Source: GCA-003244245 sp963823755 (lineage in GTDB: Bacteria; Actinomycetota; Actinomycetes; Mycobacteriales; Pseudonocardiaceae). Taken from it: DNA of 64,000 nucleotides. The position numbers and the translations under genes are program-made. Each line of letters begins with the position of its first letter. The first letter of the stretch is position 1. Shown one piece after another: positions 6,812-15,562 of the stretch. The DNA lies in contig CAWGMP010000008.1 of NCBI GenBank assembly GCA_963823755.1, forward strand, positions 124,001 to 188,000, written 5' to 3'. The notes beneath the pieces were generated by a model. The model had not been told where the DNA came from. It ran no database searches and was given only the letters and a program-made list of their open reading frames with translations.

Positions 6812-6888
6812 TGGTGGCCAGGGGCGGGGTCGAACCGCCGACCTTCCGATTTTCAGTCGGACGCTCATACCAACTGAGCTACCTGGCC
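6812..6888 (-). tRNA. tRNA-Phe (anticodon GAA)
   Basis: The complement folds as a full cloverleaf: acceptor GGCCAGG/CCTGGCC, D-arm GCTC..GAGC, anticodon stem TCCGA/TCGGA around CTGAAAA (anticodon GAA), T-arm GGCGG TTCGACC CCGCC, discriminator A and an encoded CCA. The mature tRNA without CCA is 6815-6888. Its 3' half is the target (attB) whose relic copies lie at 1080, 3664 and 5773. Confidence 0.95.
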
Positions 6889-6920
6889 GTACGGGCCATG
6901 CTCGGCCCAATGCTACCAAG

Positions 6921-6994
6921 CGACCCAGACGGGACTCGAACCCGCGACCTTCGCCGTGACAGGGCGACGCGCTAACCAACTGCGCCACTGGGCC
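6921..6994 (-). tRNA. tRNA-Asp (anticodon GTC)
   Basis: Complement gives acceptor GGCCCAG paired with CTGGGTC, anticodon loop CTGTCAC with anticodon GTC, and T-arm CGGGTTCGAGTCCCG. It lies 32 bases upstream of tRNA-Phe in transcription order, so Glu-Asp-Phe are probably one transcript. Confidence 0.95.
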
Positions 6995-7004
6995 TTACTT
7001 TTCG

Positions 7005-7077
7005 TGCCCCCAACGGGATTCGAACCCGCGCTGCCGCCTTGAAAGGGCGGAGTCCTAGGCCGCTAGACGATGGGGAC
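7005..7077 (-). tRNA. tRNA-Glu (anticodon TTC)
   Basis: Complement folds with acceptor GTCCCCA/TGGGGGC, anticodon stem CCGCC/GGCGG around CTTTCAA (anticodon TTC) and T-arm CGGGTTCGAATCCCG. It is the first gene of the tRNA cluster; CCA is not encoded. Confidence 0.95.
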
Positions 7078-7205
7078 CAGGTCGTCCAGACCTGCTCGCA
7101 CCGGTCGTCCGCCGCGAGCACGATCAGCATAGGACACCACTGTATCCGGTTGCACGACGGGTGGTCGGGTGGCTGCGAGCCGGCCCGACCACCCGTCCGT
7201 CAGGG

Positions 7206-7439
7206 TCACCGACGTACTGGTGGGACGCCGTCCTCGCCGTCGATCAGGCCCAACATGTCCAGCAGTATCCGACAGTCCTCGGCACCGGTAGCCGATCGCG
7301 CGACCGCCAGTCGAGCCCGGTCCACCTGCTCGGCTGTCACGCGATGCGGGTCCTGTCCACGCTGGGTGGGTACTGATGCCCTGCTGAGTTCCGCACCGGT
7401 TTCTAGGCCGAGGTCGTAGGTGCTCGATAGACGGCTCAT
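7206..7439 (-). CDS. Small conserved actinobacterial protein
   Basis: Encodes 77 residues, MSRLSSTYDLGLETGAELSR to VARSATGAEDCRILLDMLGL. A strong ribosome binding site (AGGAGG, seven bases before the ATG) supports translation. The ending AEDCRILLDMLGLI looks like a motif I have met in small proteins of Pseudonocardiaceae, but I know no function for it. There is no membrane segment or cysteine cluster. It is transcribed toward the tRNA cluster and away from no obvious partner. Confidence 0.6.
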   Translation of the reverse strand: MSRLSSTYDLGLETGAELSRASVPTQRGQDPHRVTAEQVDRARLAVARSATGAEDCRILLDMLGLIDGEDGVPPVRR

Positions 7440-7590
7440 TTGCCCCTCCTGAACTTCGCTGACATCTCCAGGTCTCCGCCGTTCGCCGCAACCTATCTAC
7501 CGTTTATCGACGGCGCAGCCTCCCTCCGGGTGATTGCCAGGGGTGAAGCTCATCAGTCGGTCTCGAAGCCCCGCCGCTCGATGCCCGCCG

Positions 7591-10437
7591 TTAGTCCCCG
7601 TGGACCACATCGCCGTTGAGCACATCACCGTCGAGCAACTCGGCTAGATGCAGTGCACGCCTGCCTGTCGTCTGGGCGATCTGCAGCCGACAGCTGAACC
7701 CGTCAGCCAGCACCAGCGCGTTGGGCGACGCGCGGACGGCGGGGGCCAGCGAGCGTTCAGCCAGCGCGCTGACCAGCTCTTCGTGGCCGCGCTGGTAGCC
7801 GAAGCTACCGGCCAGCCCGCAGCACCCGGACGCCCTGCGCAACCGGATCCCGACTGCGCGCAGCAGCGCGTCGTCGGCGTCGTGGCCGAGCACGGCATGC
7901 TGGTGGCAGTGCACTTGCTGCACCGCATCCCGGTCGCGCCGCGGCTGCCATTCCGGCGCACGCTCGCGCAACAGCTCGGCGAGCGTCCGGGTCTGCCCGG
8001 CGAGTGCGGCTGTCGCCGGATCGTCAGGGAGCAGCTCCACCAGATCGGAGCGGAGCATCGCGACGCAGCTGGGTTCCAGCCCGACCAACGGCAACCCGGT
8101 GGCGATCGCGGTCCGCAGCAGCCGCAGGGTCCGGCGTAGCACCAGCCGAGCGATGCCGAACTGCCCGGTGGCAAACCACGTCAGACCACAGCACACGGTG
8201 CCCCGGGGCAGCCGGACGCCGAAGCCTGCCGCCGTGAGCACTCTTGTCGCGGCGTGCACCACCTGAGGGTCGAACGACCGGGTGAAGCAGTCCGGCCAGA
8301 GCAGCACCACGCCCCGCGCCGTTGGCCCGGAGCGCAACACGGGCGGTCGGTAGCGGGTGAACCGGGGCAGTGGGCGGGCGGTGGACACCCCACCCAGCCG
8401 GGCGAGCAACGGCGCGGCCCGGTTGGCCATCGCCGGCATCAGCCCGGCCACCCGGGCTGCCAGAGGCAGCCAGCCCAATGTGTAGTGCCACCGTGGCCGC
8501 AACCGCCGCCGGTAGTGCTGGTGCAGGAACTCCGCCTTGTAGCCGGCCATGTCGACGTTGACCGGGCAGTCCGAGGCGCACGCCTTGCAGGCCAGGCACA
8601 GGTCCAACGCCTCGTGCACCTCCGGCGAGTGCCAGCCGCCGGTCACCAGGTCGCCGGCGAGCATCTCGGCCAGCAGGTGCGCCCGGCCGCGGGTGGAGTG
8701 TTTCTCGTCACGGGTGACCTGGAAACTGGGACACATCACGCCGGGCCCGTCCAGCTGCCGGCAAGCACCGACCCCGACGCAGCGGCGGGTGGCCGCGGCC
8801 AGGCTGCCCCCGTCGTGGGTCAGCGCCAGGTTCACCGGCACCTGACGCTCCCGGCCGGGGCGCAGGTCGGCGTCCAATGGTCGGGGATCCACCAGCACCC
8901 CTGGGTTGAGTAGCCGGTCTGGATCGAAGACGTCTTTGAACCGCGCGAACAGGTCGAGTACCTCCCGGGAGTACATCCGGGGCAGCAGTTCGCTGCGGGC
9001 CCGCCCGTCGCCGTGCTCCCCGCACAGCGACCCACCATGGGCCACCACCAGGTCTGCGGCCTGCACCAGCAACCGCCGGAAGTCGCGCCGGCCGGCCGGG
9101 GTGAGCAGGTCGGCGTCGAGGCGCACATGCACGCAGCCCTCGCCCATATGCCCGTACACCGAGCCGTGCCTGCCGTACTCGGTAAGCAGGTCGGCGAAGC
9201 CGCGCAGGTAGCTGCCCAGCCGGTCGGGGGGCACCGTGGCGTCCTCCCAGCCTGGCCACGCCTGCGTACCGTCGGCCGGGCGGGTCACCAGACCAGCGCC
9301 TGCCTCCCGGATCCGCCACAACGCTGCCCGGTGCGCCGGGTCGGCCACCACGAGATGCGGACGGCCCGCCTCGGCCGCTGCCGCCTGCGCCGCCGCCACC
9401 GCCCCACCGGGGTCGTCTGCGCCGAACTCGACGAGCAGCCAGGCCGCACCCTGGGGTAGCTGGGCCACTGGACGGTGGCGACTCAGGCGGGCCGTTCGCA
9501 GTGCCTCGATCAGGGCGGCGTCCATGCCCTCCACGGTGAGTGGCCGGTGCGGCAGCAGCCCGAGGACGGCGTCGGCCGCCGCGGGGATATCGGGGAACCC
9601 CAGCACCAGCAGGGCCACCTGTGGGGGTGGCGCGATCAGCCGCACGGTTGCCTCGAGGAGCACCGCGCAGGTGCCTTCGGTACCGACCAGTGCGCGGGCT
9701 AGATGCGGGCCGTGCTCAGGCAGCAGGTGCTGCAGCGCATAGCCGGAGCCGCGCCGTGGCCAGTCCGGCAGCGCGGTACGGATCAGCCGGCGATGGTCGC
9801 CCTCCAGAGTGGCCACGTCGGCCGGCAGCTGCCCGGCGACCGCGACTAGCCGGGACCCGTCGGGCCGCAAGACGACGAGCTCCTCGACGCTGTCCGCGGT
9901 GGTGCCCCACGCCACCGAGTGTGTCCCGCAGGCGTTGTTGCCGATCATCCCGCCCAGCGTGCAGCGGCTGTGTGAGGACGGGTCCGGGCCGAAGCGCAGG
10001 CCGTGCGGGGCCGCTGCAGCCTGCAGCGTGTCGAGCACGACGCCCGGCTGCACCCGGGCCAGCCGGGTGGACGGGTCGAGGTCGAGCACCGCGTCGAGGT
10101 GGCGGGAGAAGTCGAGGATCACACCGGGGCCGATGGCATTACCCGCTACCGACGTGCCGGCACCGCGGGCGGTGAGTGGGACGCCGTGCTCACGGCAGAT
10201 GTCCATGACAGCGGACACATCATCAGCGGACCGGGGCAGCACGACCGCGCGCGGCACAACCCGGTAGTTCGACGCATCGGTGGCGTACAGCGCTCGGGTC
10301 CCGGCGTCGGCTCCTACCTCGCCGTGCACCGCGGCGCGCAGTGCCCGGCTGAGCGCATCCTCCACAGGACCAAGCATGGCGCGTGTCAGAGCATCGCGCA
10401 GGCCTTCCACCAGGCACGGATCGTGAGCGGAGACCAC
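7591..10437 (-). CDS. FAD-linked oxidase fused to a 4Fe-4S/CCG-domain subunit (D-2-hydroxyacid dehydrogenase type)
   Basis: A 948-residue fusion. Residues about 50-500 are a GlcD/PCMH-type flavin domain: VVLPRSADDVSAVMDICREH, the FAD-binding GTSVAGNAIGPGVILDFSRH and GGMIGNNACGTHS, and GHMGEGCVHVRLDADL near the active site. From about 540 come iron-sulfur motifs (CVGVGACRQ..GVMCPS and CLACKACASDCPVNVDM), then a GlpC/heterodisulfide-reductase-like end with CCGLTWFATGQ and CCGLAGSFGY. Such single-chain enzymes oxidise D-lactate or related 2-hydroxyacids and pass electrons to the respiratory chain. The precise substrate cannot be read from sequence. It has no close same-strand partner. Confidence 0.85.
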   Translation of the reverse strand: MVSAHDPCLVEGLRDALTRAMLGPVEDALSRALRAAVHGEVGADAGTRALYATDASNYRVVPRAVVLPRSADDVSAVMDICREHGVPLTARGAGTSVAGNAIGPGVILDFSRHLDAVLDLDPSTRLARVQPGVVLDTLQAAAAPHGLRFGPDPSSHSRCTLGGMIGNNACGTHSVAWGTTADSVEELVVLRPDGSRLVAVAGQLPADVATLEGDHRRLIRTALPDWPRRGSGYALQHLLPEHGPHLARALVGTEGTCAVLLEATVRLIAPPPQVALLVLGFPDIPAAADAVLGLLPHRPLTVEGMDAALIEALRTARLSRHRPVAQLPQGAAWLLVEFGADDPGGAVAAAQAAAAEAGRPHLVVADPAHRAALWRIREAGAGLVTRPADGTQAWPGWEDATVPPDRLGSYLRGFADLLTEYGRHGSVYGHMGEGCVHVRLDADLLTPAGRRDFRRLLVQAADLVVAHGGSLCGEHGDGRARSELLPRMYSREVLDLFARFKDVFDPDRLLNPGVLVDPRPLDADLRPGRERQVPVNLALTHDGGSLAAATRRCVGVGACRQLDGPGVMCPSFQVTRDEKHSTRGRAHLLAEMLAGDLVTGGWHSPEVHEALDLCLACKACASDCPVNVDMAGYKAEFLHQHYRRRLRPRWHYTLGWLPLAARVAGLMPAMANRAAPLLARLGGVSTARPLPRFTRYRPPVLRSGPTARGVVLLWPDCFTRSFDPQVVHAATRVLTAAGFGVRLPRGTVCCGLTWFATGQFGIARLVLRRTLRLLRTAIATGLPLVGLEPSCVAMLRSDLVELLPDDPATAALAGQTRTLAELLRERAPEWQPRRDRDAVQQVHCHQHAVLGHDADDALLRAVGIRLRRASGCCGLAGSFGYQRGHEELVSALAERSLAPAVRASPNALVLADGFSCRLQIAQTTGRRALHLAELLDGDVLNGDVVHGD

Positions 10438-10523
10438 CCGTCGGGTGACTAGGGAGCCAGGAACCGCCCGGGGTCAGCCCGCCGGTGCCGACATCAGTCC
10501 CGAGGACCGGCTCAGCCGGGCCA

Positions 10524-10799
10524 TCAGCGTGGTGGTGCGCCGAGCTCAGTGCGGGCTGCGAGTAGTGAGCTGACCGCGGCGCAGGGCTGACTACTGCGTA
10601 CCAGCCCGATCGCGTTTCGAATCTTGTCGATCGTGGGGGCGGGGATCCCGTCCCCGTAGCCTGCGGCCGCCTCAAGCTGTCCGGTGATGGACGTGACCTC
10701 CGCTGGTAGGGCGTCCCCCATCAGGGCGGCCACCAACGCTTCCACCTCCAGTAGGAGGCTCTGCTGGGTGGTGTTGGATGCGCTCACGCACCCTGACAT
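10524..10799 (-). CDS. Hypothetical helical protein
   Basis: About 91 residues from MSGCVSASNTTQQSLLLEVE to AVSSLLAARTELGAPPR, with GYGDGIPAPTIDKIRNAIGL in the middle. Two starts have good ribosome binding sites: ATG at 10799 (AGGAGG ten bases upstream) and ATG at 10823 (AGGAGG eight bases upstream). The longer open frame to 11081 lies antisense to the PBP gene and is not credible. No family is recognised; composition is helical with no membrane segment. It is divergent from ponA2 and so shares its upstream region. Confidence 0.5.
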   Translation of the reverse strand: MSGCVSASNTTQQSLLLEVEALVAALMGDALPAEVTSITGQLEAAAGYGDGIPAPTIDKIRNAIGLVRSSQPCAAVSSLLAARTELGAPPR

Positions 10800-10860
10800 T
10801 ACTCGAATGCCTCCTGTCATCGGCATCGCCTCCTGACTAACCAGCCACGCCTCGTTCGGG

Positions 10861-13299
10861 ATGTCAGTGCTGCCGCGTAGGCTCGCCCGAGTGTTGACCG
10901 GCAACGCGCTGATCCGGATTCTGGGCCTGTGCCTGATCGCGGGCCTCCTGGTGGCTGGCATCCTGTTGCCCGCTGTAGGTGGTATCGGTCTGGCCTCGAA
11001 CCAGGCTGGCGAGACCGTCAACAGTGTGTCATCCAACCTGGTACAGAGCCAGGTGCCGATGGTCAGCACGATCACCGACAAGGACGGGTTACCGATCGCC
11101 TACGTGTTCGATCAGAACCGGTTCAACACGCCCCCCAAGGCCATCGCCGACACGATGAAGGCGGCGATCATCGCCATCGAGGACCGGCGGTTCTTCGAAC
11201 ACAACGGGGTGGACTGGCGTGGCACCGCCCGTGCCCTGATGACCAACCTGTCCGCCAGCGGCAGCGCGCTGGAGGGCCAGGGTGCCTCGACGCTGACCAT
11301 GCAGTATGTCAAGAACTACATGTTGTACGCGGTTGCGCAGAACGACGCCGAGCGCGCCGCGGCCGTGGAGAGCACCCCGGCCCGCAAGTTGCGGGAGATC
11401 CGGGTGGCGCTGCAACTGGAGAAGCACCTGTCCAAGGACGAGATCCTGGCGCGGTATCTCAACATCGTCTTCTTCGGCCACAACGCCTACGGGGTGGCTT
11501 CAGCCTCGAGGACCTACTTCAACACCACGCCAGACCGGCTCACCATCTCCCAGGCGGCGTTACTCGCCGGCATGGTCCGCTCGACGACCGCCTACGATCC
11601 GGTGGAGTACCCCGAGCAGGCATTGGCTCGGCGCAACGTCGTGATCGACGAGATGACCAACGTCGGGTCGATCACGCGTGATCAGGCTGACGCGGCTAAG
11701 GGCGAACCGCTGGGCGTCCAGCGTCCGCTGACCGGGCTGACCAACGGTTGCGTCGGAGCCGGCCCCGCGGACGGCTTCTACTGCCAGTACACCCTGGACT
11801 ACCTGGCCACCGTGGGCTTCCCGGAAGACAAGCTGCGCCGCGGCGGGTACCTGATCCGTACGAACCTCGATCGGCGGGCCAGTGACATCGCCAAGCGCGC
11901 GGCGAGCGCTGAGGTCCCGACGCAGACGCCGGGGATCGCCAACGCGATGGCGATCGTGGAACCCGGTCCTGACCGGCACCCGGTCCGTGCACTGGTGGCC
12001 AACCGCGACTACGGGCTCGACGCCGACGCCGGCCAAACCTCTTACGCGCTGCCCTCGCTCGTGCAGGGTTTCGGCGCCGGCTCGATCTACAAGATCTTCA
12101 CCGCCGCCACCTTGCTGGAACGGGGTCTGGGGATCATGGCCCCGGTGCCGGTGACCGATGCTTACACCTCGCGGGTGTTCCGAGACAATGGCGGCGCGTA
12201 CACGGTCACCAACGCGGGCAAATACCGCAACGGGTCGGTCTCGTTGCAGACGGCTTTGGCGATTTCCCCGAACACCACGTTCGTTGCACTGGAGGATCGC
12301 ATCGGGTCGATCAACCCGGTGGTGGACATGGCCTACCGGCTGGGCATGCGACAAAGCCTCAATGCCCACGACTCCCGGGGGCGCACGATTGGCGACGCGG
12401 TCAAGCAGGAGCGCCGCGGCTCGTACACCCTGGGACCCGAGCCGACTAGCCCGCTGGACCTCGCCAACGTCGGAGCCACCCTGATGAGCGGCGGCAGATG
12501 GTGCCCGCCGACCCCGATCGATGCAGTGCTGGACCGTAACGGTCACCCGGTGCCGGTGCCTGAGGCGGCCTGCGAGCAGGTCGTCCCAGCCGGTCTGGCG
12601 AACTCTCTGGTGACCGGGTTGAGCAAGGACGACCAGCCCAGTGGTACGTCCTTCGCCGCCGCGCAGGCCGCGCACTGGACCCGCCCGCTGCTCGGCAAGA
12701 CCGGTACCACCCAGAACAACCGTTCGGCTGGTTTCCTCGGAGCGACGCCGCAGTACTCCGGTGCTGTGCTGGTGTGGCCCGATGGATCCAGGCCGAGCGG
12801 GATCTGCGACTCCGACCCACCGCGGCTGTGCAGCAACGGCGATATCTTCGGTGGCAAGGTGCCGGCCCGAACCTGGTTCAACGCCATGGGTCCGCTGCAC
12901 CAGGGACTCCCGGTGATGCCGCTGCCGCCCACCGAACCGCGCTACGTCGCCGGTGCCGGACCCAACGTCCCCAACGTGGTGGGACAGGGGGAGAACACTG
13001 CCCAGCTCAACCTGGAGCGGGCGGGATTCCGGGTGAAGCGAGTGCCGTCGGCGTCGGATCAGCCGCCGGGCACGGTGACATCCGAGACACCCACCACCGC
13101 CCAACCCGGTGACGTCATCACCATCTTCGTCAGTGACGGCACGGTTCGATCGAAGCCCGCACCGAGAACCCCGCCTCCCGGGGCGCCTTACCGCCCGCCA
13201 CAGCGACCGAGCCAGAATCCCTTCGGTGGGGCTGGGGATCCGGCCGATGAACCTCCGGAGCCGGCAACATCGCCGAACGGCCAGCGACCACCCGCCTAG
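10861..13299 (+). CDS. ponA2: Class A penicillin-binding protein with PASTA domain (PonA2-like)
   Basis: An 812-residue bifunctional cell-wall enzyme. A short cytoplasmic N-terminus and one transmembrane helix (about 18-42) precede a GT51 glycosyltransferase domain with AIEDRRFFEHNGVDWRG, GASTLTMQY and a RKLREIRVALQLEKHL block. The transpeptidase domain has the SxxK serine in GSIYKIF (about residue 408), SPNTTF as SxN and LGKTGTT as KTG (about 613). One PASTA domain starts near 701 (VPNVVGQGENTAQLNLERAG) and a proline-rich tail follows. It polymerises and crosslinks peptidoglycan outside the membrane. Gene order with YqeY and a metallophosphoesterase matches the mycobacterial ponA2 region. 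Confidence 0.93.
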   Translation: MSVLPRRLARVLTGNALIRILGLCLIAGLLVAGILLPAVGGIGLASNQAGETVNSVSSNLVQSQVPMVSTITDKDGLPIAYVFDQNRFNTPPKAIADTMKAAIIAIEDRRFFEHNGVDWRGTARALMTNLSASGSALEGQGASTLTMQYVKNYMLYAVAQNDAERAAAVESTPARKLREIRVALQLEKHLSKDEILARYLNIVFFGHNAYGVASASRTYFNTTPDRLTISQAALLAGMVRSTTAYDPVEYPEQALARRNVVIDEMTNVGSITRDQADAAKGEPLGVQRPLTGLTNGCVGAGPADGFYCQYTLDYLATVGFPEDKLRRGGYLIRTNLDRRASDIAKRAASAEVPTQTPGIANAMAIVEPGPDRHPVRALVANRDYGLDADAGQTSYALPSLVQGFGAGSIYKIFTAATLLERGLGIMAPVPVTDAYTSRVFRDNGGAYTVTNAGKYRNGSVSLQTALAISPNTTFVALEDRIGSINPVVDMAYRLGMRQSLNAHDSRGRTIGDAVKQERRGSYTLGPEPTSPLDLANVGATLMSGGRWCPPTPIDAVLDRNGHPVPVPEAACEQVVPAGLANSLVTGLSKDDQPSGTSFAAAQAAHWTRPLLGKTGTTQNNRSAGFLGATPQYSGAVLVWPDGSRPSGICDSDPPRLCSNGDIFGGKVPARTWFNAMGPLHQGLPVMPLPPTEPRYVAGAGPNVPNVVGQGENTAQLNLERAGFRVKRVPSASDQPPGTVTSETPTTAQPGDVITIFVSDGTVRSKPAPRTPPPGAPYRPPQRPSQNPFGGAGDPADEPPEPATSPNGQRPPA

Positions 13300-13329
13300 C
13301 CGATTAATCCTTGATCGACTGCTGAGGGG

Positions 13330-13800
13330 TCAACTCTGCAAGGCCGCGAGCACGGCGGCGGCCAACCGGGATCCTTCGGTGCGGCCTGCCGCCTTGGCTT
13401 TCGCTGCCTTCATCACCAGCCCCAGCTGACCGAGTCCGGGGCGCTTACCGAGCTGCCCTGCGACGTCATCGATAGTTCCTGCCACCAGAGCGGTGAGTTC
13501 GTCGTCGTTCAGCTGTTCGGGCAGGTATTGGGCGAGTACCTGGCCTTCGGCGCGCTCGCGAGCGGCCAGCTCATCGCGCCCGGCCGTAGCAAAGAGGTCG
13601 GCGGCCTCGCGACGTTTCTTGGCCTCCCGGACCAGCACTGCGAGCACCTCGTCGTCGGACAGCTCCCGGGCCTTGGCGCCCGAGACCTCCTCGGTGGTGA
13701 TCGCGGTCAGTGCCATCCGCAGGGTCGCCACCGTGATGGTGCTCCGGGACTTGATCGCCGTGGCCAGGTCGGCGCGCAGCCGATCCTTCAGGTCTGCCAT
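13330..13800 (-). CDS. GatB/YqeY domain protein
   Basis: Encodes 156 residues that begin MADLKDRLRADLATAIKSRS and include LRMALTAITTEEVSG, RREAADLFATAGRDELAARE and KRPGLGQLGLVMKAAKAKAA, the full YqeY family pattern. YqeY resembles the tRNA-binding tail of the GatB amidotransferase subunit; its role is not well established. It converges on ponA2 and is divergent from the phosphoesterase, an arrangement also known in mycobacteria. Confidence 0.92.
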   Translation of the reverse strand: MADLKDRLRADLATAIKSRSTITVATLRMALTAITTEEVSGAKARELSDDEVLAVLVREAKKRREAADLFATAGRDELAARERAEGQVLAQYLPEQLNDDELTALVAGTIDDVAGQLGKRPGLGQLGLVMKAAKAKAAGRTEGSRLAAAVLAALQS

Positions 13801-13893
13801 GGTCCAAGGCTAGAGCTCGGCTGTGGCAGCAAGTGTGAGGACACTCGATGCCACCTGAGCGGTTCATGCCAGTGAGCTACTAGGCTCACTGGC

Positions 13894-14829
13894 ATGAACC
13901 GCCTCGGACGCGCTGTGGTCGGCGCTGCAGCGCTGACCGTTGCAGGCACGGCGTACTCCGCCGGTCTTGAGGTCCGCCGCTGGACGTTGCGCCAAGCCAG
14001 CCTGCCGGTGCTGCCCATCGGGGTGCCGCCGATGCGCATCCTGCACATCTCCGACCTGCACATGACCCCGAACCAACGCTCCAAGCAGCGCTGGTTGGCT
14101 GGGTTGGCCGCCCTGCAGCCCGATCTGGTGGTGAACACCGGCGATAACCTCGCCCACCAGCAGGCAGTGCCGGCTGTACTGCGGGCGCTGCAGCCGCTGA
14201 TGGCTCTGCCTGGCGTGTTCGTGTTCGGGAACAACGATTACTACGGACCGAAGCTAAAAAATCCTCTTTGCTACTTGATGCGCACCGGCAAGCGGGTCCG
14301 TGGCGCACCGCTGCCGTGGGCGGATCTGCGTGCGGCGTTCGCTGAGCACGGTTGGCTCGACCTGACGAACACCCGCCGTCAGCTCATGGTGGCCGGGCGC
14401 CGGGTCGCCGTCACCGGGGTGGACGACCCGCACCTGCGACGGGACCGCTACCAGCGAGTCGCAGGGCCGGCTGATCTCGCCGCCGACCTTCGGCTAGGTC
14501 TGACGCACTCTCCGGAGCCGCGAGTGCTGGACGCCTTCGCCGCCGACGGCTACGACCTCGTACTGGCCGGTCACACCCACGGCGGCCAGCTGCGGCTGCC
14601 CGGCTATGGCGCGATCGTGACCAACTGTGGGCTGGACCGCTCCCGAGCTCGCGGTGCCTCCCGGTGGGGCGCACACACCTGGCTGCACGTTTCGGCAGGC
14701 ATGGGCACGTCGCCCTTCGCGCCGGTGCGCTTCGCCTGCCCCCCGGAAGCGAGTCTGCTCACGCTGGTCCCGCGCAGCAACGGTTCGCCGGTACCAGCCA
14801 GCGCATGGGACGCCGCTGGCGTCGGCTAG
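13894..14829 (+). CDS. Calcineurin-like metallophosphoesterase, membrane-anchored
   Basis: Encodes 311 residues. A hydrophobic N-terminal segment (about 8-25) is followed by the dimetal motifs HISDLHM (D-x-H), VVNTGDN (GD), VFVFGNNDYYG (GNxD) and GHTHGGQLRLPG (GHxH), the complete set for phosphoesterases of the YkuE/YaeI type, which act on phospholipid or nucleotide phosphoesters at the membrane. The ATG start at 13894 follows an inverted repeat (TGCCAGTGAGCTACTAGGCTCACTGGCA) that overlaps the start codon and may restrict translation or bind a regulator. Substrate unknown. Confidence 0.9.
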   Translation: MNRLGRAVVGAAALTVAGTAYSAGLEVRRWTLRQASLPVLPIGVPPMRILHISDLHMTPNQRSKQRWLAGLAALQPDLVVNTGDNLAHQQAVPAVLRALQPLMALPGVFVFGNNDYYGPKLKNPLCYLMRTGKRVRGAPLPWADLRAAFAEHGWLDLTNTRRQLMVAGRRVAVTGVDDPHLRRDRYQRVAGPADLAADLRLGLTHSPEPRVLDAFAADGYDLVLAGHTHGGQLRLPGYGAIVTNCGLDRSRARGASRWGAHTWLHVSAGMGTSPFAPVRFACPPEASLLTLVPRSNGSPVPASAWDAAGVG

Positions 14830-14846
14830 ACTCACCGACGTCCATC

Positions 14847-15012
<166 letters not shown>

Positions 15013-15025
15013 TTCGAGAGATGAG

Positions 15026-15562
15026 ATGATTCGACACAAGGTCTGGACCCGGCTCGGTCGTCATGCTGGCGGCCTGCAATGGCGGATCCTTTGGCTCGCA
15101 CATACGTCCTACATCGCCGGAGTTTCGGGACTCATCCGGAACGACGCGGGCCAGGTGCTCCTGTTTAAACACGCCTACTGGCTCCCGTCCCGGCCCTATG
15201 GCCTGCCTACGGGCTACGCTAAGGCTGGAGAGCGGTTCGAAGACACTGTTGTGCGCGAAGTCCGTGAAGAGACCGGCCTCGCGGTCAAGGTCGGCGAGCT
15301 GGTGCGGCTGAAGACGGGATTCAAGCTGCGCATTGAGGTCGCCTACCTCGGTGAGTTCATCGGCGGTGAGGCGAAACTCGACCCGCACGAGGTTCTGGCC
15401 GCCAAGTTCTACGACATCGACAACCTGCCGGACGGACTGTTGCCCTCCCACAGGGATCTGATCGAGGCACACCGCTACTGGTTCAAAGGGGATGACGTTG
15501 ACCGTGCTGACGCCCAACGAGAGGCTGACCGGCGCGACGGCACAGAAGCGGGAGATCTATGA
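15026..15562 (+). CDS. NUDIX hydrolase
   Basis: Encodes 178 residues with a perfect Nudix box: GYAKAGERFEDTVVREVREE followed by TGL fits G-x5-E-x7-REUxEExGU. The domain spans about 28-150; an N-terminal extension (MIRHKVWTRLGRHAGGLQWR) precedes it. The enzyme should hydrolyse a nucleoside diphosphate linked to another moiety using Mg2+; substrate unknown. The C-terminal 23 codons overlap the next gene in another frame. It lies between the two tRNA-Pro att copies, so it is cargo of the relic island. There is no integrase upstream, only the stub at 15000. Confidence 0.88.
   Translation: MIRHKVWTRLGRHAGGLQWRILWLAHTSYIAGVSGLIRNDAGQVLLFKHAYWLPSRPYGLPTGYAKAGERFEDTVVREVREETGLAVKVGELVRLKTGFKLRIEVAYLGEFIGGEAKLDPHEVLAAKFYDIDNLPDGLLPSHRDLIEAHRYWFKGDDVDRADAQREADRRDGTEAGDL

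Noticed and set aside
11560..13104. A 514-codon minus-strand frame inside ponA2
   Set aside because: Antisense shadow of the PBP gene; no domain and no start signal.
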